DNA of 64,000 nucleotides from Cyanobacteria bacterium OH_PDB_230 (GCA_023421795.1 JAEZSO010000002.1:868001-932000); one strand, 5' to 3'; counted from the stretch's first letter, positions 1-9,462 are shown. Numbers and translations: made by a program. The notes: generated by a model not told the origin, from the sequence alone.

Positions 1-964
1 CTCCAAAATATTCTTGTAAAAATTTTATTAAAGTCTTGTTATAAGCGCCGCCTCCACCCAGAACAATTTCTTGTATTTCTGTTTTAGGCATAACAAAATT
101 TTTATACGAATCATAAATGGTTTTTGCCGTTAAGTTTGTTATAGTTGAGATAACGTCATATTTGTTTTCAGGTGCGGATTTATATATTTTTTCTGCATAT
201 AAGTCGTTAAAGAGTTCTCTTCCTGTGGTTTTAGGAGGCGTAAGAGAATAATACGCTTCCTTTAAAAGTTCTTTTAACCAAATTTCATCGACATTACCTT
301 TAGAGGCGATTTTTCCATCTTCGTCAAATGGAAGGTCGAATAATTTATTCACAAAATAATCTATAAGCATATTACCAGGACCATTGTCAAAAGCAAATGT
401 ATCAGTGTCTTTCGATATTACTGTAACATTTGAGATGCCGCCAATATTTTGGATTGCCCTGTTTTTTTCTTTGCCAAAAAGGATTTCATCGGCGAAAGGG
501 ACAAGAGGGGCTCCAAAACCCCCTGCTGCTATATCCTTCGTTCTGAAATCACCTACTGTCAAAATGCCTGTTTTTTCAGAAATCACGGAAATATCACCTA
601 TTTGCAGAGTGCTTTTTGTTTTTATTCCGTCTAGTTCTTTTTCCTCTGGGATATGAAAAACGGTTTGCCCGTGAGAAGAAATAAAATCTATGCTCTCTTT
701 TTTTATGTTTGATTTTTGAATAAGTTCATTTGCGCATTTTGCAAACAATTCGCCAACCACAAAATTTAAAAAGCAAATATCTGAGGTATGTGAATTGTTG
801 TTTGCCGCCTCGAGCAATTTTTTTCTTACATCTTTAGGATAGCTGATAGAATGAGATTCCAGTATTTTAAAACTCAAATCATCATATATATTTACTAAGC
901 ACGCGTCAATTCCGTCTAAAGAAGTCCCTGACATCATTGATATACAAGTTTTATAGTTTTTCAT
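1..964 (-). CDS. anmK: Anhydro-N-acetylmuramic acid kinase AnmK (partial, C-terminus off the left edge)
   Basis: The kinase cleaves and phosphorylates 1,6-anhydro-MurNAc to MurNAc-6-phosphate in cytoplasmic peptidoglycan recycling. The reverse strand from the ATG at 964 reads open to base 1 (321 codons). The N-terminal nucleotide-binding loop reads MMSGTSLDGID (residues 10-20). A later FDNGPGN motif and a glycine-rich VLGGGGAYN near the truncated end also match the family. AnmK is usually about 370-390 residues, so roughly 50-70 C-terminal residues lie outside the window. It is divergent from manC. The family call is firm; only the end is missing. Confidence 0.93.
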   Translation of the reverse strand, partial: MKNYKTCISMMSGTSLDGIDACLVNIYDDLSFKILESHSISYPKDVRKKLLEAANNNSHTSDICFLNFVVGELFAKCANELIQKSNIKKESIDFISSHGQTVFHIPEEKELDGIKTKSTLQIGDISVISEKTGILTVGDFRTKDIAAGGFGAPLVPFADEILFGKEKNRAIQNIGGISNVTVISKDTDTFAFDNGPGNMLIDYFVNKLFDLPFDEDGKIASKGNVDEIWLKELLKEAYYSLTPPKTTGRELFNDLYAEKIYKSAPENKYDVISTITNLTAKTIYDSYKNFVMPKTEIQEIVLGGGGAYNKTLIKFLQEYFG

Positions 965-1040
965 TGGTTTATTATATAACTCTTTTTGCAACCTATGCAA
1001 TAGAAAATGAATGATGCTGCTGAAATTCTGTTTTACAACC

Positions 1041-1070
1041 TTGCAATATTAATTTCAACTTGTGTATAAT
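1041..1070 (+). promoter_or_regulatory. Sigma-70 type promoter of manC
   Basis: TTGCAA at 1041-1046 and TATAAT at 1065-1070 are separated by 18 bases. The expected transcript start, near 1077, leaves a leader of about 23 bases before the ATG at 1100. The -10 box covers the alternative upstream ATG at 1070, which argues against that start. Confidence 0.65.
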
Positions 1071-1099
1071 TGTTTCTGAGAGAAGATAAAGGGTATCTT

Positions 1100-2548
1100 A
1101 TGACCAATTTGTATTCAATTATATTAGCAGGAGGCTCGGGCAGCAGACTTTGGCCTTTAAGCAGAGAAATGCATCCAAAGCAGCTTTTAAAAATGAATGA
1201 TGATTATACCCTCTTTCAGTCTACTTTTTTAAGATTAATAGGCGATATTGACGACAAAAATATAATTACGGTAACAAATATCAAACATGAACCGGCTGTT
1301 AAACAACAATTGACTGAACTCAAAGAAAAATTTTGCAGAAATATTGATTATAAGGTAGTTGTAGAGCCTGTAAGTAAAAATACTGCCCCAGCTCTTGCGT
1401 TGGCTACCAAATACATTGCCGAAAAAATCGTACAGAATAAAAACGTTGATCCTGTAATATTGTCGGTCCCTTCTGATCAATTGATATTGGATGAAAAATG
1501 TTTTTCAGAAGCGATAGAAGAAGGAAGTAAACTTGCACAAGCCGGTTATATTGTTGCTTTTGGAGTAAAACCTCTAAAAGATGATACCGGACTTGGTTAT
1601 ATAAAAACCAAAAAAGATAAAAAAGTATCCGAACTGTCAGAAACCGGACAGAAAGTAGCAGAATTTATTGAAAAACCAGCTTTACAAGAAGCACAAAAAT
1701 TTGCAAAATCTGATAAATATTTATGGAACAGCGGCATCTTTATGTTTAAAGCCTCTACCTTGATGGCGGAGCTAAAAAAACATTCGCCGAATATATATAA
1801 AGTGATAAAAGATGCTAATTTGGAAACAACATCACCTTCGATGGCTTATCAGGAATTTGATAAAATGCCTGATATATCAATTGATTACGCGCTTATGGAA
1901 AAAAGCAAAAAACTCGCGGTGCTTCCTTTAAATTGTTATTGGTATGATATGGGCTCTTGGGAAGCTATATATGAGGTTTCAGAAAAAGATGAAAATGAAA
2001 ATTATATTTCAGGTAATGTCATTGACATTGATTCAAAAAATTCTCTTATTTATTCTACATCGAGCCTGGTTACGACAATTGGTTTGGAAAATACGATAGT
2101 TGTTGAAACAGAAGATGCAATTCTAGTGTGTGATAAGTCAAAAGCGCAAGATGTAAAAGAATTGTATGAACAATTAAAAGGCAAAAATGACTCTACTCAC
2201 TCTGTCCATAAGACCATGTATAGACCCTGGGGGTATTATACGGTTCTTCAACAAGGAGAAGGATTCCTTACCAAATGTATAATGGTTAATTCTGGTGCAA
2301 AATTGAGCCTTCAACTTCATCATCATAGGAGCGAGCATTGGGTTGTCTTAGAAGGTAAAGCTAAGGTAATCAAAGGGGAAGAAGAATTTATTCTTTCTCC
2401 CGGAGAAAGCATCGATCTTGCAGTTAAAGAAGTACATTCTCTTCAGAATCCTTATAATGAACCGTTAAAAATATTAGAGGTTCAAAGAGGCGATATCTTG
2501 GACGAAAATGATATTGTAAGAATACAAGATGTATACGGAAGAGCTTAA
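1100..2548 (+). CDS. manC: Mannose-1-phosphate guanylyltransferase / mannose-6-phosphate isomerase (ManC/CpsB type)
   Basis: The protein (482 aa) makes GDP-mannose for surface polysaccharide, with a nucleotidyltransferase domain followed by a type II phosphomannose isomerase cupin. The N-terminal LAGGSGSRLWPLSR is the pyrophosphorylase signature, FIEKP is the sugar-binding motif in the middle, and QLHHHRSEHWVVLEG is the metal-binding cupin motif near the C-terminus. Length matches the bifunctional family (about 470-490). I chose the ATG at 1100, preceded by AAGGG, rather than the in-frame ATG at 1070, because the promoter -10 overlaps 1070. The neighbouring SGNH-like protein fits a polysaccharide role, but that link is inferred. 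Confidence 0.93.
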   Translation: MTNLYSIILAGGSGSRLWPLSREMHPKQLLKMNDDYTLFQSTFLRLIGDIDDKNIITVTNIKHEPAVKQQLTELKEKFCRNIDYKVVVEPVSKNTAPALALATKYIAEKIVQNKNVDPVILSVPSDQLILDEKCFSEAIEEGSKLAQAGYIVAFGVKPLKDDTGLGYIKTKKDKKVSELSETGQKVAEFIEKPALQEAQKFAKSDKYLWNSGIFMFKASTLMAELKKHSPNIYKVIKDANLETTSPSMAYQEFDKMPDISIDYALMEKSKKLAVLPLNCYWYDMGSWEAIYEVSEKDENENYISGNVIDIDSKNSLIYSTSSLVTTIGLENTIVVETEDAILVCDKSKAQDVKELYEQLKGKNDSTHSVHKTMYRPWGYYTVLQQGEGFLTKCIMVNSGAKLSLQLHHHRSEHWVVLEGKAKVIKGEEEFILSPGESIDLAVKEVHSLQNPYNEPLKILEVQRGDILDENDIVRIQDVYGRA

Positions 2549-2603
2549 TTTAAGAATAACTTTGAAAGATTCAATAAAGAATATAAATAAATGCTTTATC
2601 GAC

Positions 2604-2633
2604 TTGTAAAATGTAGCTTTTATAATTTATAAT
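2604..2633 (+). promoter_or_regulatory. Sigma-70 type promoter of the SGNH-like gene
   Basis: TTGTAA at 2604-2609 and TATAAT at 2628-2633 have an 18-base spacer. The predicted start is near 2640, just upstream of AAAGG and the GTG at 2652. The gene is therefore probably transcribed independently of manC. Confidence 0.55.
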
Positions 2634-2651
2634 ACAATCAAAAGGTTTAAT

Positions 2652-3602
2652 GTGTTGGATAAGTCAAAAAAAATTAAAGTCATAATTATCATTAATATAA
2701 TTATAATGATAATTGCATTTATTGGTTTAGAGATATATTCGTATAACTTTTTAAAAGATGTATACAAAGATTCACTTGAAACGCATAATGCTTTTTTGAA
2801 AAAGGAAGGAATAAATGCCTCGCCTGTCGTTATAAGCTATCGACTTGTAAAAGGGTTTGATTACAATGAATTTGAACAAAATTTAAGACCAACGGTAGAA
2901 TATAAAAGCAAAAAACGCCCATTGATTTTTGTAATATGTTCTTATATGGATACTCAGGGTTTAAGCTATGAGCAACTTTTGTATTCTAAAGTGGCAAAAT
3001 TGTCACAAAGAACCGCATATGACCGATCAAGAGGAGGAGAAGGTGTTCAACTTATCCTTCATCAATTAAGAAGGCCTGATTTTTATCAAAAAGTGCCTGA
3101 TGCAGAATATATAATTTATACTTTTCTGTACGATCATTTCTACAGGCTCAACAGGTATCAAATGGGGCCATATAGTAATTATGCGGGTTTGAGATACAAA
3201 GAGTCAAACGGGAAACTGGTTGAAGCAAAGCCGTTTCTTTTGCCGCTATATTCATCTTTTTCTGTACAAATGGTTCAAAGCCACATACAAAAACAAAAAG
3301 CCGAAAATAACGATCAATGTTTCGACCTTTTCTATAAGATTCTGGTGGAATCCAAAGATACTGCAAAAGCACACTATAAGGATCTTAAATTTGTCATTAT
3401 GCTTTATACAGATCCGACATATAAATCGCTTACAAAAAATCAAATACAGAAATTGAAAGATGCAGGTTTTATAGTAATAGATTCAGAGCAGCTGGTGGGA
3501 CACGAATTAACAAGCGATAAATACCGATTAAGTGATTTTCACCCGAATGAAGCCGCTTGGGACGAAGTTGCGCCGAAATTGGTAAAGGCTCTGAACTTAT
3601 AG
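2652..3602 (+). CDS. Membrane-anchored SGNH-hydrolase-like protein
   Basis: A 316-residue protein starting at GTG with AAAGG upstream. Residues about 8-26 form one isoleucine-rich membrane segment, so the rest probably sits outside the cytoplasmic membrane. The C-terminal [10 protein letters not shown] resembles the Asp-x-His block of SGNH/GDSL hydrolases, and the earlier [13 protein letters not shown] region could be the first strand and nucleophile region, though a classical GDS motif is not obvious. Such proteins often de-acylate surface glycans, and it follows manC; substrate unknown. Its last 6 bases overlap the 3' end of aroQ on the other strand. An acyl-transfer accessory protein is an alternative. 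Confidence 0.55.
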   Translation: MLDKSKKIKVIIIINIIIMIIAFIGLEIYSYNFLKDVYKDSLETHNAFLKKEGINASPVVISYRLVKGFDYNEFEQNLRPTVEYKSKKRPLIFVICSYMDTQGLSYEQLLYSKVAKLSQRTAYDRSRGGEGVQLILHQLRRPDFYQKVPDAEYIIYTFLYDHFYRLNRYQMGPYSNYAGLRYKESNGKLVEAKPFLLPLYSSFSVQMVQSHIQKQKAENNDQCFDLFYKILVESKDTAKAHYKDLKFVIMLYTDPTYKSLTKNQIQKLKDAGFIVIDSEQLVGHELTSDKYRLSDFHPNEAAWDEVAPKLVKALNL

Positions 3603-4034
3603 ATTCAAAAGATAATCTTTTATGGCTATTAAGCCTAACTTGTAACTGTTAGCCTGAAAACCCGCTATCTGGCCTATACATACAGGCGCAATCATCGAAT
3701 GCTTTCTGAATTCTTCTCTGGCATGTACGTTAGAAAGGTGTATTTCTACTGTAGGAATCTGCACCGCTAAAATAGCATCCCTTATACCAACGCTCGTATG
3801 AGTATAAGCGGCAGGGTTTATTACTATTCCGTCAAAAACACCTTTGGCTTCTTGAATTTTATTTATGAGTTCGCCTTCAATGTTGCTTTGATAAAAGTCT
3901 GTTTCAATATTTAATTCTTTAGCAAATGATTCTATACTTTTCTTTATGTCTTCAAGGGTTGTTTTGCCGTATTTTTCAGGCTCTCTGGTTCCCAGAAGAT
4001 TAAGATTTGGACCGTTAAGAAAAAGTATTTTCAT
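3597..4034 (-). CDS. aroQ: 3-dehydroquinate dehydratase, type II
   Basis: This 145-residue cytoplasmic enzyme dehydrates 3-dehydroquinate to 3-dehydroshikimate in the shikimate pathway. The N-terminal [19 protein letters not shown] motif with its catalytic tyrosine is diagnostic of the dodecameric type II class. [10 protein letters not shown] and the later [14 protein letters not shown] carry the substrate-binding Asn and His residues. Length is typical (about 145). It lies 43 bases downstream of dxr on the same strand and may be co-transcribed with it. Confidence 0.95.
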   Translation of the reverse strand: MKILFLNGPNLNLLGTREPEKYGKTTLEDIKKSIESFAKELNIETDFYQSNIEGELINKIQEAKGVFDGIVINPAAYTHTSVGIRDAILAVQIPTVEIHLSNVHAREEFRKHSMIAPVCIGQIAGFQANSYKLGLIAIKDYLLNL

Positions 4035-4077
4035 TTTTAACCTCAGATTGTAAATAACTTTTGAATATTATATCAAT

Positions 4078-5226
4078 TTAATAATTATCAATCAAATCTC
4101 TTGTTGCTTGTCTTATTTCATCATCGAGTTTGAAAATTTCTTCAAGAGAAGCATTTTTGATGCTTGAATGAGAATCCATCATTTTTTTTGTTATTTCGTA
4201 TATATTGTAAAGAGAAATTTTGCCGTCCAAAAAGGCAAAAACAGCTTCTTCATTCGCCGCATTCAAGCATAAAGGGAATGTCCCCCCTAATTTTCCTGCT
4301 TTAAAGGCCAGCTCCAAACAAGGAAATCTTTTGAAGTCAGGCTCCTCGAAATCCAGTCTCGATGCTTTGACAAAGTCAAAACTGTCGGTTTTGATTCCTT
4401 CCACCCTTTCAGGATAGGTTAAGGCGTATTGTATTGGAATATGCATACTTGGTAAACCGATCTGCCCTACGATGCTTCCGTCTAAATATTCTACGGCACT
4501 GTGAAGTATACTTTGCGGATGGATAACAACCCTTATGGAATCATAATCCATACCGAAAAGATGGTGAGCCTCAATTACTTCCAGCCCTTTGTTCATAAGA
4601 GTGGCTGAATCAACTGTTATTTTTTTTCCCATATTCCATTTTGGATGCGCCAGAGTTTCTTTTACTGTCGCTCTTTTTATTTCTTCGATGCTGCTGTTTC
4701 TGAATGGTCCGCCAGAAGCAGTTATTATGAGTCTTTTTAACGCTCCTTCAGGTTTTAAACACTGATGAATCGCTGAATGTTCGCTATCTACAGGCAAAAT
4801 TTTAACATTATTGTTTTTTGCCATTTGCATAACAATATCTCCCGCCATAACAAGCGTTTCTTTGTTGGCAAGAGCTATATCTATCCCCGATTCTATCGCT
4901 GCAATGGTAGGTTTTAAGCCGATTCTTCCGGATACGGCTACTAAAATCATTTCGTTGTCTTTGTTTTTGCAAAGCTGAATAAGACCGTCTTCTCCAAATA
5001 CTGCTTGAATATTTGGGAATCTTTTCTTGATCTCTTTCGCTGCTTGTTCTGATTTTGTGCAAACAATTTCAGGGTTGAATTTTTTGACTTGTTCAGATAG
5101 TAGCTCAATATTATCACCGGCACTTAATCCCAGGATTTCAAACTTATCTTGGAGTTTTTCAATGACTTCAAGCGACTGCGTACCTATAGAGCCTGTAGAA
5201 CCTAATATTGTAATCTTTTTTTTCAT
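4078..5226 (-). CDS. dxr: 1-deoxy-D-xylulose 5-phosphate reductoisomerase
   Basis: This 382-residue enzyme commits DXP to the MEP isoprenoid pathway using NADPH. The N-terminal GSTGSIGTQSLEVI is the dinucleotide-binding loop. PVDSEHSAIHQCL contains the metal-binding acidic residues, and ITASGGPFR together with HPKWNMGKKITVDSATLMNK are substrate-site motifs. Length is standard. Presence of Dxr fits a cyanobacteria-related lineage. Confidence 0.96.
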   Translation of the reverse strand: MKKKITILGSTGSIGTQSLEVIEKLQDKFEILGLSAGDNIELLSEQVKKFNPEIVCTKSEQAAKEIKKRFPNIQAVFGEDGLIQLCKNKDNEMILVAVSGRIGLKPTIAAIESGIDIALANKETLVMAGDIVMQMAKNNNVKILPVDSEHSAIHQCLKPEGALKRLIITASGGPFRNSSIEEIKRATVKETLAHPKWNMGKKITVDSATLMNKGLEVIEAHHLFGMDYDSIRVVIHPQSILHSAVEYLDGSIVGQIGLPSMHIPIQYALTYPERVEGIKTDSFDFVKASRLDFEEPDFKRFPCLELAFKAGKLGGTFPLCLNAANEEAVFAFLDGKISLYNIYEITKKMMDSHSSIKNASLEEIFKLDDEIRQATRDLIDNY

Positions 5227-5303
5227 AATTAATAATTTTAACCCGTAAACAATTTACCTCTTTAGTATAGAATAAAAATTATTATTATAAAAATAATTGA
5301 TAA

Positions 5304-5768
5304 TTATTCGACTTTACAGACATCTACCCATTTTCCGTTTGTTATTTGTTCTAATTTCTCCAATGAAATTTTAACGGCATTATTAGATGCGCCTGCTGCA
5401 GGATAGATTGGATCGTATTTTTTAAGACTTTCATCGAGGTATATTTTTACACCTTCTTTTAAGGCGAAAGGGCTGACTCCTCCGATGCGATGACCGGTAA
5501 GATCTGCTACTTCATCTTCTTTTAAAAATTTAGCTTTTTCTTCAAATGTTTCTTTGAATTTTTTGTTGTCAATTCTTGCTTCACCCATAACGACAATAGC
5601 AACGGGGTTGTTTGAAACTTTAAAAGTTAGAGTTTTTGCTATTCTTCCTTTTTCGCATCCGACTGCCTGAGCAGCAAGTTCTACGGTTGCGCTGGATGAA
5701 TCAAACTCCAAATATTGATCTAAAAGATTATTTTCTTTTAAAATTTTTTTTACTTCTTCTACACTCAT
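5304..5768 (-). CDS. YbaK/EbsC family aminoacyl-tRNA deacylase-like protein
   Basis: A 154-residue stand-alone YbaK/ProX domain, the family of trans-editing enzymes that hydrolyse mischarged tRNA such as Cys-tRNA(Pro). Visible family features are GRIAKTLTFKV (the conserved lysine), GHRIGGVSPFAL (the GGxxP loop) and YPAAGASNNAVKIS near the C-terminus. It lies just downstream of the tRNA-Cys gene but a terminator separates them, so the proximity may be accidental. The exact tRNA substrate cannot be read from sequence. Confidence 0.85.
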   Translation of the reverse strand: MSVEEVKKILKENNLLDQYLEFDSSSATVELAAQAVGCEKGRIAKTLTFKVSNNPVAIVVMGEARIDNKKFKETFEEKAKFLKEDEVADLTGHRIGGVSPFALKEGVKIYLDESLKKYDPIYPAAGASNNAVKISLEKLEQITNGKWVDVCKVE

Positions 5769-5817
5769 TTAGCTCGCCTTTTTTATGAAAAAATTATACC
5801 AAAACTATTTAATAAAT

Positions 5818-5846
5818 AAAAAGACCGATTATTAATCGGTCTTTTT
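5818..5846 (-). terminator. Intrinsic terminator after tRNA-Cys
   Basis: Arms AAAAAGACCGATT (5818-5830) and AATCGGTCTTTTT (5834-5846) form a 13-bp stem with a 3-base loop. Read leftward it ends in a U run. It separates the tRNA-Cys gene from the YbaK-type gene. Confidence 0.8.
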
Positions 5847-5849
5847 ATT

Positions 5850-5921
5850 AGGCGGCACCCAGATTCGAACTGGGGGATAAAAGCTTTGCAGGCTTCTGCC
5901 TTACCACTTGGCCATGCCGCC
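5850..5921 (-). tRNA. tRNA-Cys(GCA)
   Basis: A 72-base cloverleaf reads on the minus strand. The acceptor stem GGCGGCA pairs with TGCCGCC and the discriminator is U, as expected for Cys. The anticodon arm is AAGC-CUGCAAA-GCUU with anticodon GCA, and the T arm is CCCAG-TTCGAAT-CTGGG. CCA is not encoded. Confidence 0.95.
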
Positions 5922-6003
5922 ATAAACTTATTTTATATGCAAAAGACAAAATTGCTTATTCAACAGATGGATATAGTCTTTTACTCTTAATGTTCAATAA
6001 ATT

Positions 6004-6075
6004 AGCGGAAGACGAGGCTCGAACTCGCAACAGCCTGCTTGGAAGGCAGGTACTCTACCATTGAGCTACTTCCGC
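6004..6075 (-). tRNA. tRNA-Gly(UCC)
   Basis: A 72-base minus-strand cloverleaf. The acceptor GCGGAAG pairs with CTTCCGC and the discriminator is U. The anticodon arm CCUGC-CUUCCAA-GCAGG gives anticodon UCC. CCA is not encoded. It lies 82 bases upstream of tRNA-Cys in the same direction, so the two may share a transcript. Confidence 0.95.
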
Positions 6076-6196
6076 ATGACATTGAGTTTACTATAAAGAT
6101 TTTTAATTTTCAATACTCTGTTATTAAAAAAATCGTTATATAGCAATGTTTTAGAAAAATAGCTCTCTTATATTAGGTAGAGTGGTTCAAGATTTG

Positions 6197-7450
6197 TTAA
6201 ATTATAGCAAGTTTTTTTCCGATATATTCCAATGCTTCTAAGGTTTTATTTAGATCATCTATCGTATGTTCAGACATCAAGCTCATTCTGATTCTGGAAA
6301 GTCTTTTTGGAACCGCAGGATACTGGACAGGATTTACATAAATTCCTCTGTCATGAAGCATTTTTGTTGCTTCTTTTACTTTTAAAGTATCTCCAATAAT
6401 TATCGGGAATATGGCAGTTTCAGAGTTTCCGAGATTAAAACCTAAGTTAACAAGATTTTTTTTGAAGTGTTTTATATTTCTCCACAACTTGCCTCTTCTT
6501 TCAGAATCATTTTCTATTATTTCTAATGCTTTTATCAAAGATCCTGTAACTTGAGGTGTGGGAGCTGTTGAAAACATATACGGTCTTGAATAGTAACGCA
6601 AAAGTTCAACCAGTTCCTTGCTTGTTGCAATAAAACCGCCCACTCCTCCCAGAGCCTTACTGAAGGTTCCAGAGACAATGTCCACTTTTCCTTCTACATT
6701 GAAGTGTTCGGGAGTTCCTCTTCCGTTTTCCCCTATCACGCCAGTTGCATGGGCTTCATCAATCATCAGATAGGCACCATAAGCTTTTGTTAATTCTATT
6801 ATTTTGTCTAAAGGAGAGATGTCACCATCCATAGAGTAAACTCCGTCGATGACAACAAGTTTGGTTCTGTAGTTGTTTTTGGAGCTGGCTAGGACTTTTT
6901 CAAGCGAGTCCAAATTATTATGTCTAAAAAATTTGACGTTTGTATTTTTGCATCCATCTATTGTGCTTGCGTGTACTAACATATCAAGAATAGCGATATC
7001 TTGTTCTTGCAATAGCGCAAGCAATGTACCGCAATTTGAGCCAAAACCTGAAGTGTAAAGGATTGCATCTTCACAGCCTTTAAACTTTGCAATTTTCTCT
7101 TCCAGTTCAAGATGAATGTCTAAAGTTCCTCCAAGTAAAGGTACACTTCCCGCTCCTGAACCGTATTTTTTAATTGCTTCTATACCTGCGGCTATGGTTT
7201 CAGGGTGTCTTGTCAGGTTAAGATAGTCGTTAGAGGCAAGATTAATCATATCTTTGGAGTCACCGGTATGGTGGTCAAAAACATTCATTACAGGCGAAGA
7301 TCCGTTTAAAGAAATTCTTCTGTAGGAGTCATGTCTTAGGCTCCTTATGTAATCTGCGTATTCACCGAAATAAGAAGCTCTGGACATTATATCTTTTTCA
7401 CCGACATCAATGAAGTCCATAAGGCTCGCATCCTTAAAATCCATATACAT
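6197..7450 (-). CDS. Alpha-oxoamine synthase family PLP enzyme (KBL/BioF/SPT-like)
   Basis: A 417-residue pyridoxal-phosphate enzyme that would condense an amino acid with an acyl thioester. MINLASNDYLNLTRHP, YGSGAGSVPLLGGTLDIH, MIDEAHATGV and SGTFSKALGGVGG (the PLP lysine) are all present. The family includes 2-amino-3-ketobutyrate CoA ligase, 8-amino-7-oxononanoate synthase, 5-aminolevulinate synthase and serine palmitoyltransferase. The LGGTLDIHLELE segment is closer in my reading to KBL/SPT than to BioF. No biotin or sphingolipid gene is adjacent, so the substrate stays open. A second in-frame ATG lies two codons downstream. Confidence 0.85.
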   Translation of the reverse strand: MYMDFKDASLMDFIDVGEKDIMSRASYFGEYADYIRSLRHDSYRRISLNGSSPVMNVFDHHTGDSKDMINLASNDYLNLTRHPETIAAGIEAIKKYGSGAGSVPLLGGTLDIHLELEEKIAKFKGCEDAILYTSGFGSNCGTLLALLQEQDIAILDMLVHASTIDGCKNTNVKFFRHNNLDSLEKVLASSKNNYRTKLVVIDGVYSMDGDISPLDKIIELTKAYGAYLMIDEAHATGVIGENGRGTPEHFNVEGKVDIVSGTFSKALGGVGGFIATSKELVELLRYYSRPYMFSTAPTPQVTGSLIKALEIIENDSERRGKLWRNIKHFKKNLVNLGFNLGNSETAIFPIIIGDTLKVKEATKMLHDRGIYVNPVQYPAVPKRLSRIRMSLMSEHTIDDLNKTLEALEYIGKKLAII

Positions 7451-7653
7451 ATTCCCTATAAATCAGTCATTTTGAGTATTTTAGCATCTTAGCTGTAAAA
7501 AAATATTCTCTAGAAGACTAAGAATGTAGGACAAAGAATCGTTGGCGGATTAAGTTAGTAAGAGAGTTATAAAAATATTTAAAAACTTTATGTTTAATTT
7601 TAATTCAATATTGAAAAGATTTTAAAAAAATAAAGAGCAAATAATCATCAATC

Positions 7654-9462
7654 CTATTTTGCCTGGTTTTTAAAGATAAATTTATCAAGTTTTTCTGTAT
7701 AAAAAAGGTTTTTGCCATGGTTATCTAAACTTCCTGTTGGCGAAAGACCTTTGCTCAATGCTTCTTTACGTATAAATTCCAGAAATGAATCATCAATGTC
7801 TAAATATTGACCGTTGTTGAAGTATGGGTAAGAATCTTCAAAAAACAGCGCGTTAGTTTTTCCGTTCGTTTTGAAATCTGAAAATAACTTTGCGATAAAG
7901 TTTTCTCTGTCCTTTAGGTTTGGAGACGGGGTTTTATAGTGCTCTTTTACGCTCATTGCAGGATGAGCAATGCCCATAGCAATTTGATTGTCCTTAGAAA
8001 GTTGATTTATCGTTTGAGTGAATTCAAATATCTGATCGGTCTCTTTAACCTTGAGTCCACCTACAAAGCTATCAATTTCTTGAAGTGCTTTTTTAACCTC
8101 TCTGGGTAAATCATTAAATAATTCATCTACTTCTTTTAATGAGTTTTTGTAATTGTCAGGAGTTAACATAAAATTATCCCCGTGGAGTTTTTTTAAGAGT
8201 TCCCATTTAAGAGAAATTATGTAATTTTCCCAGTATTGTATATTTTTGCCTTGAGTTAATTTTTTGTGTATGTAAGTGACATTTTGAGACGAATCTTTAA
8301 ATTGCAAGTCCTCAAATCTTATATTTTTTTCGTTTAAAAATTTTTTTAGTTTTTCATTCTGGGGCACCATTTCATGGAAGATAATTCTAAATTGAAAATA
8401 ATCTTTCAGAGGATTGTTGACAGCATTTTGCCCGTTTTTAATGCACCAATTAGTTGTTTTTGCCTCTTCTAAGTTATAGTTTATTTTTCTGTAATCTAAA
8501 AAACTTTTGAACTTTTCTTGTACAGAATTTATTATTTGATTAGCCGCCGAATATGTTGCTGTTTTCTTGTCATCAAGCATCTTGGCAAGCTCTGAATCGA
8601 AAGGATTATGGCAATATGTTAGCAGGTGGGTTCTATGGGAGTCTGATATTTCGTCTATTCCCTTATGATAACAACTTAGTTCGCTGCCTAAAACTATTCT
8701 TAAATTTTTGTATTTTTTAGGGTTTTTCATTATTATTTTTACTGCCTCTTTACAGCCTTCAATTGAGTCATGATCACATATCGCTATCGTGTAAGGGGCC
8801 TTTTTACATAATGATTTTTCAGATAAAGACGCAGCAATTTTATCCGCATATTCAGCAGCGTCATCCAGAAGCTCCTGAACATTTAACTTGCCGTCAGAGG
8901 CCGTTGTATGTATGTGCAGGTTTGCTCTATAGAGTAATTTATCTATGTTTTCAGCACTTTCTGTATCTTGCACCCATTTTTGTAGCCTTTTACCTTGCTT
9001 ATAAAATTTTTCATCCCCTCTTGCTTCTTTGATTATTGAACTTAATTCTTCTTTTCCAATAATAGGGCGCAATACAGCATAGTCATTTTTGTCATAACCA
9101 AATAGGTTCCCAATCTGATTTAAGATATTTTTTCTGTAATTTATATCTTTTGGAAACGAGAACATTTCAGTTTCTATAAGTTTTCTTTGTTTCGAGTTAA
9201 AAATTACTTCACCTGATATCTTGTTAAAGAGCGCTTTGATATTTTTCCTTTTGTATATTGCTGTTGCTATAGCGGCTGCTCCAGCAAGAAAACCTATTGA
9301 AGCGGCGGCTTTGGATAAATTTTCTTTTGTTATATTTTTATTTTTTAGATAATTATTTGTAGCTGTTGAAACATTGATTTTATCCGCGATTTTTTTCTGT
9401 GAAGTTTGCGGATTTTCATATGCTTTAAATTGGTTAAATACGCTATAATTATTTGTTATCAT
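7654..9462 (-). CDS. Membrane-anchored PHP-domain phosphoesterase-like protein
   Basis: A 602-residue protein. A polar Asn/Lys/Thr-rich leader (residues 1-50) is followed by one hydrophobic, alanine-rich segment at about 52-71. A PHP-type metallohydrolase starts near residue 178: NLHIHTTASDG (H183, H185, D190), CDHDSIEG (D230-D232), GSELSCY (E261), and a late GSLDNHG. A large insertion between these blocks makes it far longer than a minimal PHP domain (about 250 aa). PHP proteins hydrolyse phosphoesters such as 3',5'-nucleotides or histidinol phosphate. The catalytic set looks intact but the substrate is unknown. The ribosome site is weak. It heads an accessory block of lineage-type proteins. 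Confidence 0.75.
   Translation of the reverse strand: MITNNYSVFNQFKAYENPQTSQKKIADKINVSTATNNYLKNKNITKENLSKAAASIGFLAGAAAIATAIYKRKNIKALFNKISGEVIFNSKQRKLIETEMFSFPKDINYRKNILNQIGNLFGYDKNDYAVLRPIIGKEELSSIIKEARGDEKFYKQGKRLQKWVQDTESAENIDKLLYRANLHIHTTASDGKLNVQELLDDAAEYADKIAASLSEKSLCKKAPYTIAICDHDSIEGCKEAVKIIMKNPKKYKNLRIVLGSELSCYHKGIDEISDSHRTHLLTYCHNPFDSELAKMLDDKKTATYSAANQIINSVQEKFKSFLDYRKINYNLEEAKTTNWCIKNGQNAVNNPLKDYFQFRIIFHEMVPQNEKLKKFLNEKNIRFEDLQFKDSSQNVTYIHKKLTQGKNIQYWENYIISLKWELLKKLHGDNFMLTPDNYKNSLKEVDELFNDLPREVKKALQEIDSFVGGLKVKETDQIFEFTQTINQLSKDNQIAMGIAHPAMSVKEHYKTPSPNLKDRENFIAKLFSDFKTNGKTNALFFEDSYPYFNNGQYLDIDDSFLEFIRKEALSKGLSPTGSLDNHGKNLFYTEKLDKFIFKNQAK

Noticed and set aside
1070..1099. Alternative upstream start for manC giving 10 extra residues
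   Set aside because: The ATG lies in the promoter -10 box, the added residues do not resemble the family, and a ribosome site precedes the ATG at 1100.
5304..5921. YbaK-type gene functionally linked to tRNA-Cys by adjacency
   Set aside because: A strong terminator separates them, so no co-transcription is indicated.
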